Origin: Clostridia bacterium
Lineage (GTDB): Bacteria > Bacillota > Clostridia > TANB77 > CAG-465
NCBI GenBank assembly: GCA_017536445.1
Contig: JAFXHJ010000019.1
Coordinates: 1 to 64,000, forward strand
DNA length: 64,000 nucleotides
Reading direction: 5' to 3'
The notes under the pieces were generated by a model. That model made no database searches. It worked only from the letters and a program-made list of their open reading frames with translations, and was not told the DNA's origin. Of this stretch, positions 27,435 through 36,560 are shown in pieces (the first letter of the stretch is position 1; each line of letters starts with the position of its first letter). A program made the translations under genes and the position numbers.

Positions 27435-28295
27435 ATGTTAAGTTATGATAAACAAAGACAATTAATAATAGTGTGTATACTTGGAATAATTCTAACGCTT
27501 ATATTAGCGGTAGTAGCCCTTGTACTTATTTGGAGACCAACGCCAGAAAAAGAGAAAGTATATAAAGTTGGCGAAGTAGAAATGGTTACATTAAATAATG
27601 ATGATCTACTTAATGAATATTACATTAGATTAAAAACAAAGTTTGAAAATTCTGATATAGATGGACTTGCAGATTTAGTAAGCCCAGACTACTATACTTA
27701 TACAGGAAAAACAAGGGAAGATGTAATGAAGATGTTAACAGAATCAGAACTGTTAGGAAAATCTTTATCTCTTGAGAATGGTGTTTTATATTCCATTGAA
27801 GGATATACTAATATATATGCCTTAACATTAAAGTCTGACGGGGAAGTATATTCTATGAATATAGTTGTAAGAGAATATGCACCAGAGCAATATACTATTG
27901 CTTTTGATAATTTTATAGATTATAGAGAACATGTATATGCCGGTTCAAGTAACAGTGTAGAATTAAAAATTACAAAAATGGCAAGATATACAACGTCTAT
28001 GGTATGTAAATTAAGAATTACAAACAATTATAAGGATACAATAACAATAAATACTAACAAAGAAAATGGTGCAGTGCCATTTGTTTCTTCAATGACGGAA
28101 GCGGTGAAATATGCATCAATGTGTACTATAGCTAATCAATCTTTAGAAATACCATCAGGTATGGCTAGAGAAATAGAAGCTACATATAATATGGCAAACT
28201 TAACAGATTATATGGCGTATAACGTATTAGTATTAAATGACACAACGTTTAACGGTACAGATGGAGAAGTAGGATTAGAGTATTACTTGTATTAA
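27435..28295 (+). CDS. T4SS VirB8/TcpC-like anchored protein
   Basis: The 286-aa protein has a single N-terminal helix (about 10-34) followed by an NTF2-like region (LLNEYYIRLKTKFENSDIDG, with an Asp/Tyr-rich core) and a C-terminal beta-sandwich-like part. VirB8-type proteins form the external scaffold of Gram-positive T4SSs. Sequence similarity is not strong enough to be certain. Confidence 0.55.
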   Translation: MLSYDKQRQLIIVCILGIILTLILAVVALVLIWRPTPEKEKVYKVGEVEMVTLNNDDLLNEYYIRLKTKFENSDIDGLADLVSPDYYTYTGKTREDVMKMLTESELLGKSLSLENGVLYSIEGYTNIYALTLKSDGEVYSMNIVVREYAPEQYTIAFDNFIDYREHVYAGSSNSVELKITKMARYTTSMVCKLRITNNYKDTITINTNKENGAVPFVSSMTEAVKYASMCTIANQSLEIPSGMAREIEATYNMANLTDYMAYNVLVLNDTTFNGTDGEVGLEYYLY

Positions 28296-28325
28296 TAAAT
28301 TGAACTGCAAAAAGGGGGGATAATT

Positions 28326-31300
28326 GTGAGCTCAAATTACGATGAAGAAGAAAATTACGACGAGGATGATGGCAGGAAAGAACTCAAGGATGCAAAAAAT
28401 AAAGCACAAGACGCAAAAAAAGAATATGATAAAGCTCATGGTAAGGGCCAACCAGAAGGAGGCAGCCAGCAAGCTGCACAACAAGGAACACAACAAGCGG
28501 CAGAAAAAGGAGCTACGTCTACTGCGGAAACTGCAGCTAAAACAAAAGCAGCAGAAAAAGGCGCTGAAAAAGGTGTAGAAGTAGCTAAAAATGCCGGTGA
28601 ACAATTAGCACAACAAGGAGGAACTCAAGCAGCCGGAGCAGGATCTGGCGCGGGTGCCGGAGCAGGTGCCGCAGGAGCAGGTGCAGGAGCGGGTGCCGCA
28701 GGAGCAGGTGCAGGAGCGGGTGCCGCAGGAGCAGGTGCAGGAGCCGCAGGTGCAGGAGCAGGCGCCGCAGCAGCGGGAACAACTGCAGCGGCCGCAGGAA
28801 CAACTGCAGCAGCAACGGGAACAGCCGCTGCAACAGCAGGAACAGTAGCCGCAGCTGGTGGGGCGGTAGCAGCGCAAGCTGCCATACCTGTTGCGGGTTG
28901 GATTGCATTAGCAATTGAAGCGGCAATCTTATTGATGATTGGTTTGTATAAAATGCAAAAGAAATTCGACAAGAAGATGGAGGAAAAAGGAATAGATTCC
29001 AAAGGAATTCGTAGATTAATGCTAATTTCTCCTATACTTATGCCGATTGCCATTATAGTATTAGTTGTAGTGTTAATAGCATTGTTAATGCAAGCAGAAA
29101 CTGCAGATAGAACACAATTTATGATCGATGCATTAGAGTGTTTTGAAAAGAATGGTGGTACCGGAACTACAAAAGCAAGCAATAAATGTGTAGATTTTTA
29201 TGGTTCTAATTTATTGTTTAGTGAGGGCGTTTTAGCTGGTAGATTTGGACGTTACTTTGGAATAAATAGTAATTCGCCATTAATTAAAAAGACAGACTTT
29301 GCAATAGCAATGTTTGTTGCTGAATATCTAGGAGTAGAATTATTGGTATTCGGAGAAAATGGTGTAGAACATTCTATGAAGACTTCAATGGAGAGTGTGT
29401 CGAATTACGATTTCTTAAATGAGAATAAAAATAGTGTATTAGAAAAGATGAAAGAAGTATTAACATTCTTCTTAGATCCGCTAGGGTTAATAGGTAAAAT
29501 AGAGGACTTTGTAAAAGAAGGCTGGTATTTATTCAAATGGTGTAAGATGGAGAAGAAAATCTTTAACCAAATTGAATGGGGATCAGTGACTGTACATAAA
29601 GTAAGTGAAGGGCCTTTGGTAGATTTATTTAACTCTACAGTAGATAGAATAGCGCTTGGAATTATAGAGGTAGATCCCTCTGAGTATTTAAGAAGAACAT
29701 ATTATGATACAACGCAATGGAAGACGGGTATAGATTTTAATCTAACAACAGGTTATTTAAGAATACCTGGTACAGCAATTGGAAACTTATTTAAATGTGC
29801 TGTTACACTTGATCAAGCAATAGAGTTAACAGACGAATACATACCGTCGTTTATAGAAATATATGCTACATATGCTGCTACAGGTGATTATAAGCGCGCG
29901 GACAAGGTTTATGATTATTATGTAGATAATATGAGAAGAGGTAAACCGCTAGAACTTAGACTAGTAACATATGAAAAGTTTACTGTAGATAAAGTTCATA
30001 GATGGGGAGATGGACCAGGAAATACACCTGTAAGTACAATCGTATATAACCAAACAAATCCTGATGGGTCATGGGATAATAGAGATATTGGAGAAGCTGG
30101 ATTTAATAGTATTAAATCTGCTATACAAGCAAAGAGAAAATGGTGGCAAAAAATTGCAGATTCAGTAAGAAATGCAGTTGTATCATTCATAAATGACGTA
30201 ATTACAGCAGTTAATACTTTATGGGAAGAAGTAAAAGCATTGTTTGGTTTCGATGTTACTATTAAAAAAGAATATGTTACTGTTGTAGAAAAAGGAGCGT
30301 CCTACGAATACTTAGTAGAAAACTATTATCGAATGGGAATCGATGAATATGAAGTTGAAAGACCAACGGTGGTAGAAAAAACACCTTCTATAGGTGCAAG
30401 CAAGAGATATCCTGCAAGTGGACACATAGAATTAAGGTATGAAGTAACAAGAGATGTTTATGATGAAAATGGAAATAAAGTAGGAACTGAAACAATAGAG
30501 TCAGATTCATGGGATATGGCAATAAGAGCACAAGGTGCGGTTAAATATAATGAAAGACACACTATAACTCAACATTCGCTTATACCAACATCAAGTTCTA
30601 AGATGGAAATGTTCGGTAAGACACCAGAAACGGAAGGCGCAAATAACAGATATGCTTGGATATTAAATAAAATTGATGAAGCTGAAAAAGCAAAAGCACA
30701 AAGAAATCCAAATGCAACAAATACAGATTACTTTACCGCAGAAGATGCTGCGCTTGCAGTCGATGTAATAAATGGATATTATTCTAATACGTTTGGATTA
30801 TTCGCAGGCGCATCAGCAGAAAACTTTGATGAAGCTGGACCAATAAATGAATCAGTAGTTAAATATGCTGAGCAATTTGAAGGTAAAAAGTTAGCATATA
30901 TGAAAAGTATAGATGATACTAATACATTCTTAAACGATGAATGGTGTGCAATGTTTGTTTCATTTGTTATGAAGAAAGCAAATGTTGGAGTTCCTAAGTT
31001 TTATGGTTGCTCTACATTCTGGGCAAACTATAAAAATAGAACTGGATTCTATGATATTGTGGCGTCAAATCACCAAAGTTATATAACAAAATCTTCTGCG
31101 CATAGAGTGGCAAACTGGAACGAGATAAAGCCAGGAGATATATTATTATTTAGGTGGCCAAATGCAAGTAGTCACGTAGCAAGAAACCATACTGGTATAT
31201 GTAAATCTGTTCAAAAAGATGCACACGGAGATGTAATATCTATTACTGCAATTGAAGGAAATACTGGTTCAGGGGGATATAGTAACACTAAAGTTTCTAT

Positions 31301-31400
31301 AAAAACATATTCTGGAACTAATAGATCTTCATTTTCAAGTCTTACAAACATAGTATCATTTGTGGATATACAAAGAGTAAAGAGCATTGGTGGATGGTAA
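28326..31400 (+). CDS. T4SS cell-wall hydrolase with Ala-Gly repeats and CHAP domain
   Basis: The protein has a GTG start behind AAAGGGGG, 1024 aa. An acidic/Lys-rich start is followed by Ala/Gln-rich sequence and a long (AG)n-type repeat (about residues 100-180), two hydrophobic helices (about 190-210 and 235-260), a large extracellular region, and a C-terminal CHAP domain. The catalytic Cys is C874 (DEWCAMF), His H955 (RNHTGIC) and the acid lies in AIEGNTG. It should open peptidoglycan for the T4SS, like VirB1/TcpG-type hydrolases. The Ala-Gly segment before the membrane helix is unusual. Confidence 0.85.
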   Translation: MSSNYDEEENYDEDDGRKELKDAKNKAQDAKKEYDKAHGKGQPEGGSQQAAQQGTQQAAEKGATSTAETAAKTKAAEKGAEKGVEVAKNAGEQLAQQGGTQAAGAGSGAGAGAGAAGAGAGAGAAGAGAGAGAAGAGAGAAGAGAGAAAAGTTAAAAGTTAAATGTAAATAGTVAAAGGAVAAQAAIPVAGWIALAIEAAILLMIGLYKMQKKFDKKMEEKGIDSKGIRRLMLISPILMPIAIIVLVVVLIALLMQAETADRTQFMIDALECFEKNGGTGTTKASNKCVDFYGSNLLFSEGVLAGRFGRYFGINSNSPLIKKTDFAIAMFVAEYLGVELLVFGENGVEHSMKTSMESVSNYDFLNENKNSVLEKMKEVLTFFLDPLGLIGKIEDFVKEGWYLFKWCKMEKKIFNQIEWGSVTVHKVSEGPLVDLFNSTVDRIALGIIEVDPSEYLRRTYYDTTQWKTGIDFNLTTGYLRIPGTAIGNLFKCAVTLDQAIELTDEYIPSFIEIYATYAATGDYKRADKVYDYYVDNMRRGKPLELRLVTYEKFTVDKVHRWGDGPGNTPVSTIVYNQTNPDGSWDNRDIGEAGFNSIKSAIQAKRKWWQKIADSVRNAVVSFINDVITAVNTLWEEVKALFGFDVTIKKEYVTVVEKGASYEYLVENYYRMGIDEYEVERPTVVEKTPSIGASKRYPASGHIELRYEVTRDVYDENGNKVGTETIESDSWDMAIRAQGAVKYNERHTITQHSLIPTSSSKMEMFGKTPETEGANNRYAWILNKIDEAEKAKAQRNPNATNTDYFTAEDAALAVDVINGYYSNTFGLFAGASAENFDEAGPINESVVKYAEQFEGKKLAYMKSIDDTNTFLNDEWCAMFVSFVMKKANVGVPKFYGCSTFWANYKNRTGFYDIVASNHQSYITKSSAHRVANWNEIKPGDILLFRWPNASSHVARNHTGICKSVQKDAHGDVISITAIEGNTGSGGYSNTKVSIKTYSGTNRSSFSSLTNIVSFVDIQRVKSIGGW
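28665..28745 (+). repeat. 27-bp tandem repeat encoding Ala-Gly
   Basis: Three contiguous near-perfect 27-bp units start at 28665, 28692 and 28719 (each beginning GGTGCCGCAGGAGCAG), within a longer GC-rich Ala/Gly stretch. It is by far the most GC-rich sequence in the window and would be prone to copy-number change in multiples of 9 residues. Confidence 0.85.
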
Positions 31401-31415
31401 TAAGGAGTTAGATAT

Positions 31416-32072
31416 ATGAATAAGAATTTAGGATTACTTCTAGTAGTAGTTGGTGTTGTTCTAATTGGTATTACAGTTTTGTTTATGACGCCTAAAAATA
31501 ATACAGAACAGAAACTAGTTGAAGCTAAATTAAATGAGGAACAAATGCAATACTTGATAAAAGAAATGCAAAAATATTTAACAGCTTCAGACAATATTAA
31601 CTCAGATACAACATTTGAACTAGATGAAATGATAAAATTTGCATATTCCTATACCGTATATTTAGATACAAATAATGAATACGCTTCATATAATGAACTT
31701 ACAGGAAAAGGAACGATAGATGCAAATAAACTTAAAGAAAATATTAATTTGATATTTGGAATAGCTAATGCAAATATTAAAGATGCTGGCTATGAAATAG
31801 TTGATGGTAAAGTAGAAATAGAGTTAAATTCTCAAGGTGGAGATGCAACAATATATAAATTCAAACAAAGAAACTTAAATAACGCAACGGGTATAACTAT
31901 AACAGATATTGATTGCTTAGAATATACAACTCCAAACGATAAATCTTCATTGTTAAATAAAACGGAATATAACGAAGAAGATGTTATATATACTTTACAA
32001 ATCAAATATAAAGAAATAGATGGTAGAAAAGTATTATTAGCTTATTCGACTTATTCAAATTATGAATATTAA
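31416..32072 (+). CDS. hypothetical lipoprotein-less membrane-anchored protein of T4SS operon
   Basis: The 218-aa protein has one N-terminal helix (about 5-25) and an extracellular, Asn/Glu/Tyr-rich domain. I do not recognise it. It starts 15 bp after the CHAP gene behind AAGGAG and ends at a terminator, so it is the last gene of the T4SS operon. Confidence 0.6.
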   Translation: MNKNLGLLLVVVGVVLIGITVLFMTPKNNTEQKLVEAKLNEEQMQYLIKEMQKYLTASDNINSDTTFELDEMIKFAYSYTVYLDTNNEYASYNELTGKGTIDANKLKENINLIFGIANANIKDAGYEIVDGKVEIELNSQGGDATIYKFKQRNLNNATGITITDIDCLEYTTPNDKSSLLNKTEYNEEDVIYTLQIKYKEIDGRKVLLAYSTYSNYEY

Positions 32073-32079
32073 TTAAGAT

Positions 32080-32108
32080 AAAAAAGTCCATATTATATGG
32101 ACTTTTTT
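32080..32108 (+). terminator. terminator of T4SS operon
   Basis: AAAAAAGTCCATAT pairs with ATATGGACTTTTTT in a near-perfect hairpin with a T tract. Confidence 0.93.
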
Positions 32109-32164
32109 ATTTTTATTTGATAAAATCATATCGTAATAAGTATAATTATATAAAGGAGAAGAAA

Positions 32165-32938
32165 ATGGCTAAAAAACAATATACTCTTAGTGAATTACAA
32201 GAGGCTATGAGAACAAAACAAGCTTTTGAAGCTTATGTTGAAGATGTAGATGGTGAATACAATTTACATTGTATATTTGCAAATGATGTTAAAGGAATAG
32301 TTCCACGTGAAGAAGTTTCAACTGTAGTAGAAGATGATGGAAAGGTTGATGCCAACTTATGTGCAAAGAAAAAAGGTAAAATAATGCAAGTCTGCATAAA
32401 AGAAATAGTTGCAGAAGAGGAGCAAATAAAAAGAGTAATTTTATCTAGAAGAGAACTAGAATTGAAAGTTAGAAAATGGATGTATATGAATCTTAAACCT
32501 GGAATGAAACTTAAAGGAGTTGTAAGAGGGCTTACAGACTATGCAGCATTTATTGATGTTGGTGGTGGAGTAACAGCGCTTCTTAAGGTTGAAGATATAT
32601 CTCACGTTAGAATTCAAAAGGCATCAGATAAATTGAAATTAGGTCAAAGAATACAAGCAGTAGTAAAAAAATATGATAGAGATACAGGAAGAATAGAAAT
32701 GTCTCTAAAAGATGCCTTAGGTGGATTTGCTGAAAGAGTTAAAGCGCTAAAAGAAGGCGAAGTAGAAGATGGTATTGTTAGAAGCAGAACAAAAACAGGT
32801 CTTCTTGTAGAACTAAAGAATAATCTTGTGGCTATGGCAGATCATGTAAGCGGAATAGAATATGGTCAAAAAGTATTAGTATATATAAAGAAAATAAATA
32901 TAGAAAAAGAAAAAATAAAAGTAGAAATAATCGGGTAG
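32165..32938 (+). CDS. S1-domain RNA-binding protein
   Basis: ATG 32165 follows AAAGGAGA; the 257-aa protein has at least two OB/S1-like units. The clearest is at about 117-192 (LKPGMKLKGVVRGLTDYAAF, then VAALL-like TALLKVEDISH, then GRIEMSLKDA). The N-terminal unit is more divergent and a third may lie at 195-255. It resembles short RpsA-like or IspH-associated S1 proteins of Clostridia. It likely binds RNA or ribosomes. Confidence 0.82.
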   Translation: MAKKQYTLSELQEAMRTKQAFEAYVEDVDGEYNLHCIFANDVKGIVPREEVSTVVEDDGKVDANLCAKKKGKIMQVCIKEIVAEEEQIKRVILSRRELELKVRKWMYMNLKPGMKLKGVVRGLTDYAAFIDVGGGVTALLKVEDISHVRIQKASDKLKLGQRIQAVVKKYDRDTGRIEMSLKDALGGFAERVKALKEGEVEDGIVRSRTKTGLLVELKNNLVAMADHVSGIEYGQKVLVYIKKINIEKEKIKVEIIG

Positions 32939-32947
32939 GTAGTAGGT

Positions 32948-33262
32948 ATGAACAAGTTAAAATCAATATTTATATCGTTTTTGTGGTATTTGGGAGCACT
33001 ACTTGAATTTGTTAGTATTCCGTTGAATTTAGCAGCATTAAAAGATATTTCAATAACATATAAATGGTTTACCACATTAAGAAATTATGAACATATAGAG
33101 ATTGTATATTACATTGTAGCGTTTGTAACAATGTTGGTATTCTCAATGCTTGTGCTAATTTCGCGTAAGAACAAGAGGGTTTCAGAAATGATGCTTGCTC
33201 TATTATGTTTTATGATTCAAGTAGTAGGAATGTTAATAGTACTTTCAGTACAATTTTATTAG
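32948..33262 (+). CDS. small three- to four-helix membrane protein
   Basis: The 104-aa protein starts 9 bp after the S1 gene. Hydrophobic segments fall at about 8-28, 50-72 and 80-102. There is no recognised motif. It is probably co-transcribed with the S1 gene. Confidence 0.6.
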   Translation: MNKLKSIFISFLWYLGALLEFVSIPLNLAALKDISITYKWFTTLRNYEHIEIVYYIVAFVTMLVFSMLVLISRKNKRVSEMMLALLCFMIQVVGMLIVLSVQFY

Positions 33263-33385
33263 GTATTAACTACTAGAATTAATTTCTAGTGTGTGATATA
33301 ATAAATATGTTAATACTAAGTATGTCTTAATAATATTGGGCCTAAGGCCAAACAGTATTAAAATTTTAATATGGAGGAATAAAAA

Positions 33386-34411
33386 ATGATTAATGATACA
33401 GAAGTAAAAACTAAGGTATCTCCTTTTGCAGTAAGGGAAAATGAAATTAAGGTTTTTGATGGTAAAGAAGGATTTGCATCAATAAACCAAGTAGTGTTTA
33501 AGATGGACCAAGGATATATTAACGAAAGTCACATAAAAGCACTAGAAGTAGTAAATGAATATGGATTTGTAACATCAAGACAAGTTACACAAGTATTAGA
33601 ATCAAGAGGAAAACTTGACGATTTAGAAAAAGAAAAAAGACAAGATAAAGTTGCTAAATGGCTAGAAGATTTGACAAAATCTAAAGTACTTTCTAGATAT
33701 GCTTTTGAAACTGCTTCAGGAAGAAGCTCATATAGAGTATATGCATTAGAAAAAATAGCTACATACATTCTTAAACAAAGAAATATAGTAACTAACTGGC
33801 AACCAACAGATAATACAAAACCAGCATATGCATTAAAAAGAAAATTAGCTGGTAACCAAGTGGTTATAGCATACATGACAAAAGTTGGTGCATTCAAAGA
33901 AGCTGATCCAAATTTATTGTTATTCTCTAAGAGATATAATGTTAAATTTAAACCAACAGGTGGAACAGTTAGACTTGAGGCTGATGGTAAAGAGGTTAAT
34001 TTTGTATTTGAAGTTGTAAGAAGAAATGAAGATTGGCAAAATATGCTTGCTGAAAAATTACAATTATACGCAGATTTCTATGAAAACTTTGCTAAAAACG
34101 ATGCAGGCTTCTATGAAGTGCCGCAAATAGTATTTGTAGGAGAAGATGTAAACCATAATGCAGAAATATTTAGAATAGCAAAGAAAATAGGATTTAATAT
34201 AAAAGATGAAGATATGTACTTTACAACAGATCTTCAACAACTAGAAGAAACATTAGAAAAATCTATAAGTGTTTTTGAATTCGATGCTGAAAATAACAAA
34301 TATAAACTAACAGTTAAATCTTTAGATATATTAAAACCAGGTGATGCATCAGAAATGGTAGCAACAAAACTTAAATCAAAAACATATAGTCCAAATGTTA
34401 TAGTTGAGTAA
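33386..34411 (+). CDS. replication-relaxation-like protein with winged-helix N-terminus
   Basis: The 341-aa protein follows TGGAGGA. Residues about 45-135 look like a winged helix (IKALEVVNEYGFVTSRQVTQ, then KVAKWLEDLTKSKVLSRYA). The later part (NFVFEVVRRNEDWQNMLAEK, then PQIVFVGED) resembles the nuclease-like fold of plasmid replication-relaxation (MobC/Rep-like) proteins. It stands alone with its own terminator, 1.3 kb beyond the T4SS operon, and might be its DNA-recognition partner, or a relic of the element that brought the T4SS. Confidence 0.55.
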   Translation: MINDTEVKTKVSPFAVRENEIKVFDGKEGFASINQVVFKMDQGYINESHIKALEVVNEYGFVTSRQVTQVLESRGKLDDLEKEKRQDKVAKWLEDLTKSKVLSRYAFETASGRSSYRVYALEKIATYILKQRNIVTNWQPTDNTKPAYALKRKLAGNQVVIAYMTKVGAFKEADPNLLLFSKRYNVKFKPTGGTVRLEADGKEVNFVFEVVRRNEDWQNMLAEKLQLYADFYENFAKNDAGFYEVPQIVFVGEDVNHNAEIFRIAKKIGFNIKDEDMYFTTDLQQLEETLEKSISVFEFDAENNKYKLTVKSLDILKPGDASEMVATKLKSKTYSPNVIVE

Positions 34412-34427
34412 TAAATGAAATTAAAAT

Positions 34428-34464
34428 AAAAAAGAAGAACAATTAAATTTGTTCTTCTTTTTTA
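34428..34464. terminator. bidirectional terminator between convergent genes
   Basis: AAAAGAAGAACAA pairs with TTGTTCTTCTTTT, with A and T tracts on both sides. It serves the replication-relaxation-like gene and asd. Confidence 0.92.
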
Positions 34465-34478
34465 TATAATAAATACAT

Positions 34479-35465
34479 TTAATTACATCTATTTAATAAC
34501 TTCTCGAGTATTTGTACAGCGTTTGAAGCAGCCCCTTTTCTAATATTATCTGCAACAACCCAAATGTTTAGGCCATATGGAACAGAGTAGTCTCGACGTA
34601 TTCTACCAACAAATACTTCATCTTTATCGTCTGCAAAGCCGTTTAGCGGATAAATGTTAAATCTAGTATCATCTAATACTACTAAGTTTTCCATAGCAGA
34701 GAATTGTTGGAGTAGTGTCGCCAGTTCAAAATCTGTTTTTAATTCAACGTTTATTGATTCACAGTGGCAGTTCATAACAGGAACTCTAACACATGTTGCA
34801 GTTATATCTAAATCTTTGTTATCTAATATTTTTCGTGTTTCATTTATCATTTTCATTTCTTCTTTTGTATATCCGTTTTCAAGAAAACTATCTATGTGAG
34901 GTATGCAGTTACCATATATTTTATGTGGGAACTTTTCTTCTTTAAAACCATATGATGTATGCATTAAATCATCTATACCTTTTTTACCAGCGCCAGATAC
35001 AGCTTGGTAAGTAGAATATACAATTCTTCTTATACCATAATTTTTTTCTAAAACAGCAAGTGGTAACATTGCTTGTATAGTAGAGCAGTTTGGATTGGCT
35101 ATTAATTTATTGTCTTTAATTACATCAAAATTTATTTCTGGAACAACTAAAGGAACGTCTTCATCCATTCTAAATGCACTGCTGTTATCTATAACAATTG
35201 TACCGTGTTTAGTAAATTCTTTAGCGTATTCTTTAGAAATCTCTGAACCAGCAGAGAAAAGAGCATATGTGAAGCCGTGTGAAGGAATTTCAGGCGTTAA
35301 TTCTTCAATTATGTGTTCTTTATCCATAAAGTTAATTTTTTTGCCTTTTGAGTTTTTAGAAGCAAATAGATAGTACTTATCTATTTTAAGATTTTTTTCT
35401 TCAAGTACCTTTAGAAATGTACTACCAACAAGACCGGTAGCACCAACAATTGCGCATGTTATCAT
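34479..35465 (-). CDS. asd: aspartate-semialdehyde dehydrogenase
   Basis: The 328-aa protein has the NADP-binding GATGLVG (8-14), the active-site Cys C127 in NPNCST, and the substrate-binding region RVPVMNCHCES. It reduces aspartyl phosphate to the semialdehyde on the path to lysine, diaminopimelate, threonine and methionine. It is a single gene, not in an amino-acid operon here. A strong hairpin covers its Shine-Dalgarno sequence (35467-35503). Confidence 0.95.
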   Translation of the reverse strand: MITCAIVGATGLVGSTFLKVLEEKNLKIDKYYLFASKNSKGKKINFMDKEHIIEELTPEIPSHGFTYALFSAGSEISKEYAKEFTKHGTIVIDNSSAFRMDEDVPLVVPEINFDVIKDNKLIANPNCSTIQAMLPLAVLEKNYGIRRIVYSTYQAVSGAGKKGIDDLMHTSYGFKEEKFPHKIYGNCIPHIDSFLENGYTKEEMKMINETRKILDNKDLDITATCVRVPVMNCHCESINVELKTDFELATLLQQFSAMENLVVLDDTRFNIYPLNGFADDKDEVFVGRIRRDYSVPYGLNIWVVADNIRKGAASNAVQILEKLLNRCN

Positions 35466-35466
35466 A

Positions 35467-35503
35467 AAATCACCCTACAACATTTTATGCTGCAAGGTGA
35501 TTT
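35467..35503 (-). promoter_or_regulatory. hairpin that includes the asd ribosome binding site
   Basis: On the minus strand AAATCACC...GGTGATTT closes a long stem with an inner TGCAGCA/TGTTGTA helix. The 3' arm contains GGGTGA, the asd Shine-Dalgarno, and the start codon follows within 3 nt. It could limit translation, or be the terminator of the upstream pseudouridine synthase gene, though its T tract is only four. Confidence 0.45.
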
Positions 35504-35540
35504 TTATTTATATTATTAATAATAAAGGAATAAATTTGTT

Positions 35541-36446
35541 TTATTTGTTCTTTAATAATTCGTGTATTTTATCTAATATATCATCTTTAATATCTATTGT
35601 TATATTATTTAGATAGTAAAGAGGAGAATCCTTAGGTAAACTAAATGTATATTTAGAAGCATATAACACTTGTGTATATAACTTAAATTTAGCGTTTATT
35701 TCGTTAGTAGAATATTTAGAATCTCCAATAACAGGACAGTCTAAAAACTTCATATGTGCACGTATTTGATGTGTTCTTCCTGTGTACAACTTAACAGATA
35801 GAATACTTGCATTTAACATTTTATTATATTCTACTAAAGAATATTCTGTAATACATGATTTGCTTCCAGGAGCATTTTTAGTAAGTACTTTAGAATAGCC
35901 ATTAGCTTCAGCAATATAATGTGAAAGCTTAGCTGAATCTTTAGGTGGCTTGCCATATACAAGTGTTAAGTATTCCTTATGTATGTTACTATTTTTAAAT
36001 GCTTCAAGAAGTTCTTTATGAGCTTCTTTGGTCTTTGCAAATACAACTAATCCTTCTGTGTTAGTATCTAGCCTATGACATATTATACTTCCAGGCTTTT
36101 CTTTTTTTACAATTTCATCAAAGTATACTTTAGAAACTTCACGTTTATCTTTACCTAGAGTAGAAACAACGCCTTTAGGTTTATATGCAACTAATATATT
36201 TTCGTCTTCATAAGCATAGAAGATGTTTGTATCCATACCAAATAATATGTTATCCGTAAGGTAAACTTGAACTTCTTCACCAGGTGTTACAAGGTAGTCT
36301 TTAGCTACACGAATACCATTTACTTTAACATCTTTAACTCTAAACACTTTGTTTAAGGATGAATTGCTTAAACGTGGGAATTCCTTTTTTAATACATAGG
36401 TAATATCTTTATTATTATATTGTTCTTTTATCTTAAAACTTCTCAT
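35541..36446 (-). CDS. RluA-family pseudouridine synthase
   Basis: The start at 36446 gives 301 aa beginning MRSFKIKEQYNNKD; an upstream in-frame ATG would lie in the promoter. An S4-like RNA-binding domain (about 15-62) precedes the catalytic domain with HRLDTNTEGL (D127 catalytic) and TGRTHQIRAHM. It isomerises uridines in rRNA; the exact site is not predictable. Its -10 box ends 7 nt before ATG, so the transcript may be leaderless. Confidence 0.9.
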   Translation of the reverse strand: MRSFKIKEQYNNKDITYVLKKEFPRLSNSSLNKVFRVKDVKVNGIRVAKDYLVTPGEEVQVYLTDNILFGMDTNIFYAYEDENILVAYKPKGVVSTLGKDKREVSKVYFDEIVKKEKPGSIICHRLDTNTEGLVVFAKTKEAHKELLEAFKNSNIHKEYLTLVYGKPPKDSAKLSHYIAEANGYSKVLTKNAPGSKSCITEYSLVEYNKMLNASILSVKLYTGRTHQIRAHMKFLDCPVIGDSKYSTNEINAKFKLYTQVLYASKYTFSLPKDSPLYYLNNITIDIKDDILDKIHELLKNK

Positions 36447-36453
36447 AGATAAA

Positions 36454-36482
36454 ATTATACAATAAAATAGTGGATTTTGCAA
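36454..36482 (-). promoter_or_regulatory. promoter for pseudouridine synthase gene, possibly leaderless
   Basis: On the minus strand TTGCAA (36482-36477), 17 bp, TATAAT (36459-36454), then only 7 nt to ATG. No Shine-Dalgarno fits between them. Confidence 0.7.
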
Positions 36483-36503
36483 TAAATATGGTAATATGTA
36501 ATA

Positions 36504-36532
36504 TTGCAAAGAAGCCTCAAATATAGTATAAT
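36504..36532 (+). promoter_or_regulatory. promoter for O-antigen-ligase-like gene
   Basis: TTGCAA (36504-36509), 17 bp, TATAAT (36527-36532). It is divergent from the pseudouridine synthase promoter 22 bp away. Confidence 0.8.
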
Positions 36533-36560
36533 CTAGGCATTAAAGAACATTGGAGGAGTA

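Noticed and set aside
28585-29182. Long open frames on both strands over the Ala-Gly repeat.
   Set aside because: Stop-free by composition of a GC-rich repeat; only the frame of 28326-31400 has start signals and domains.
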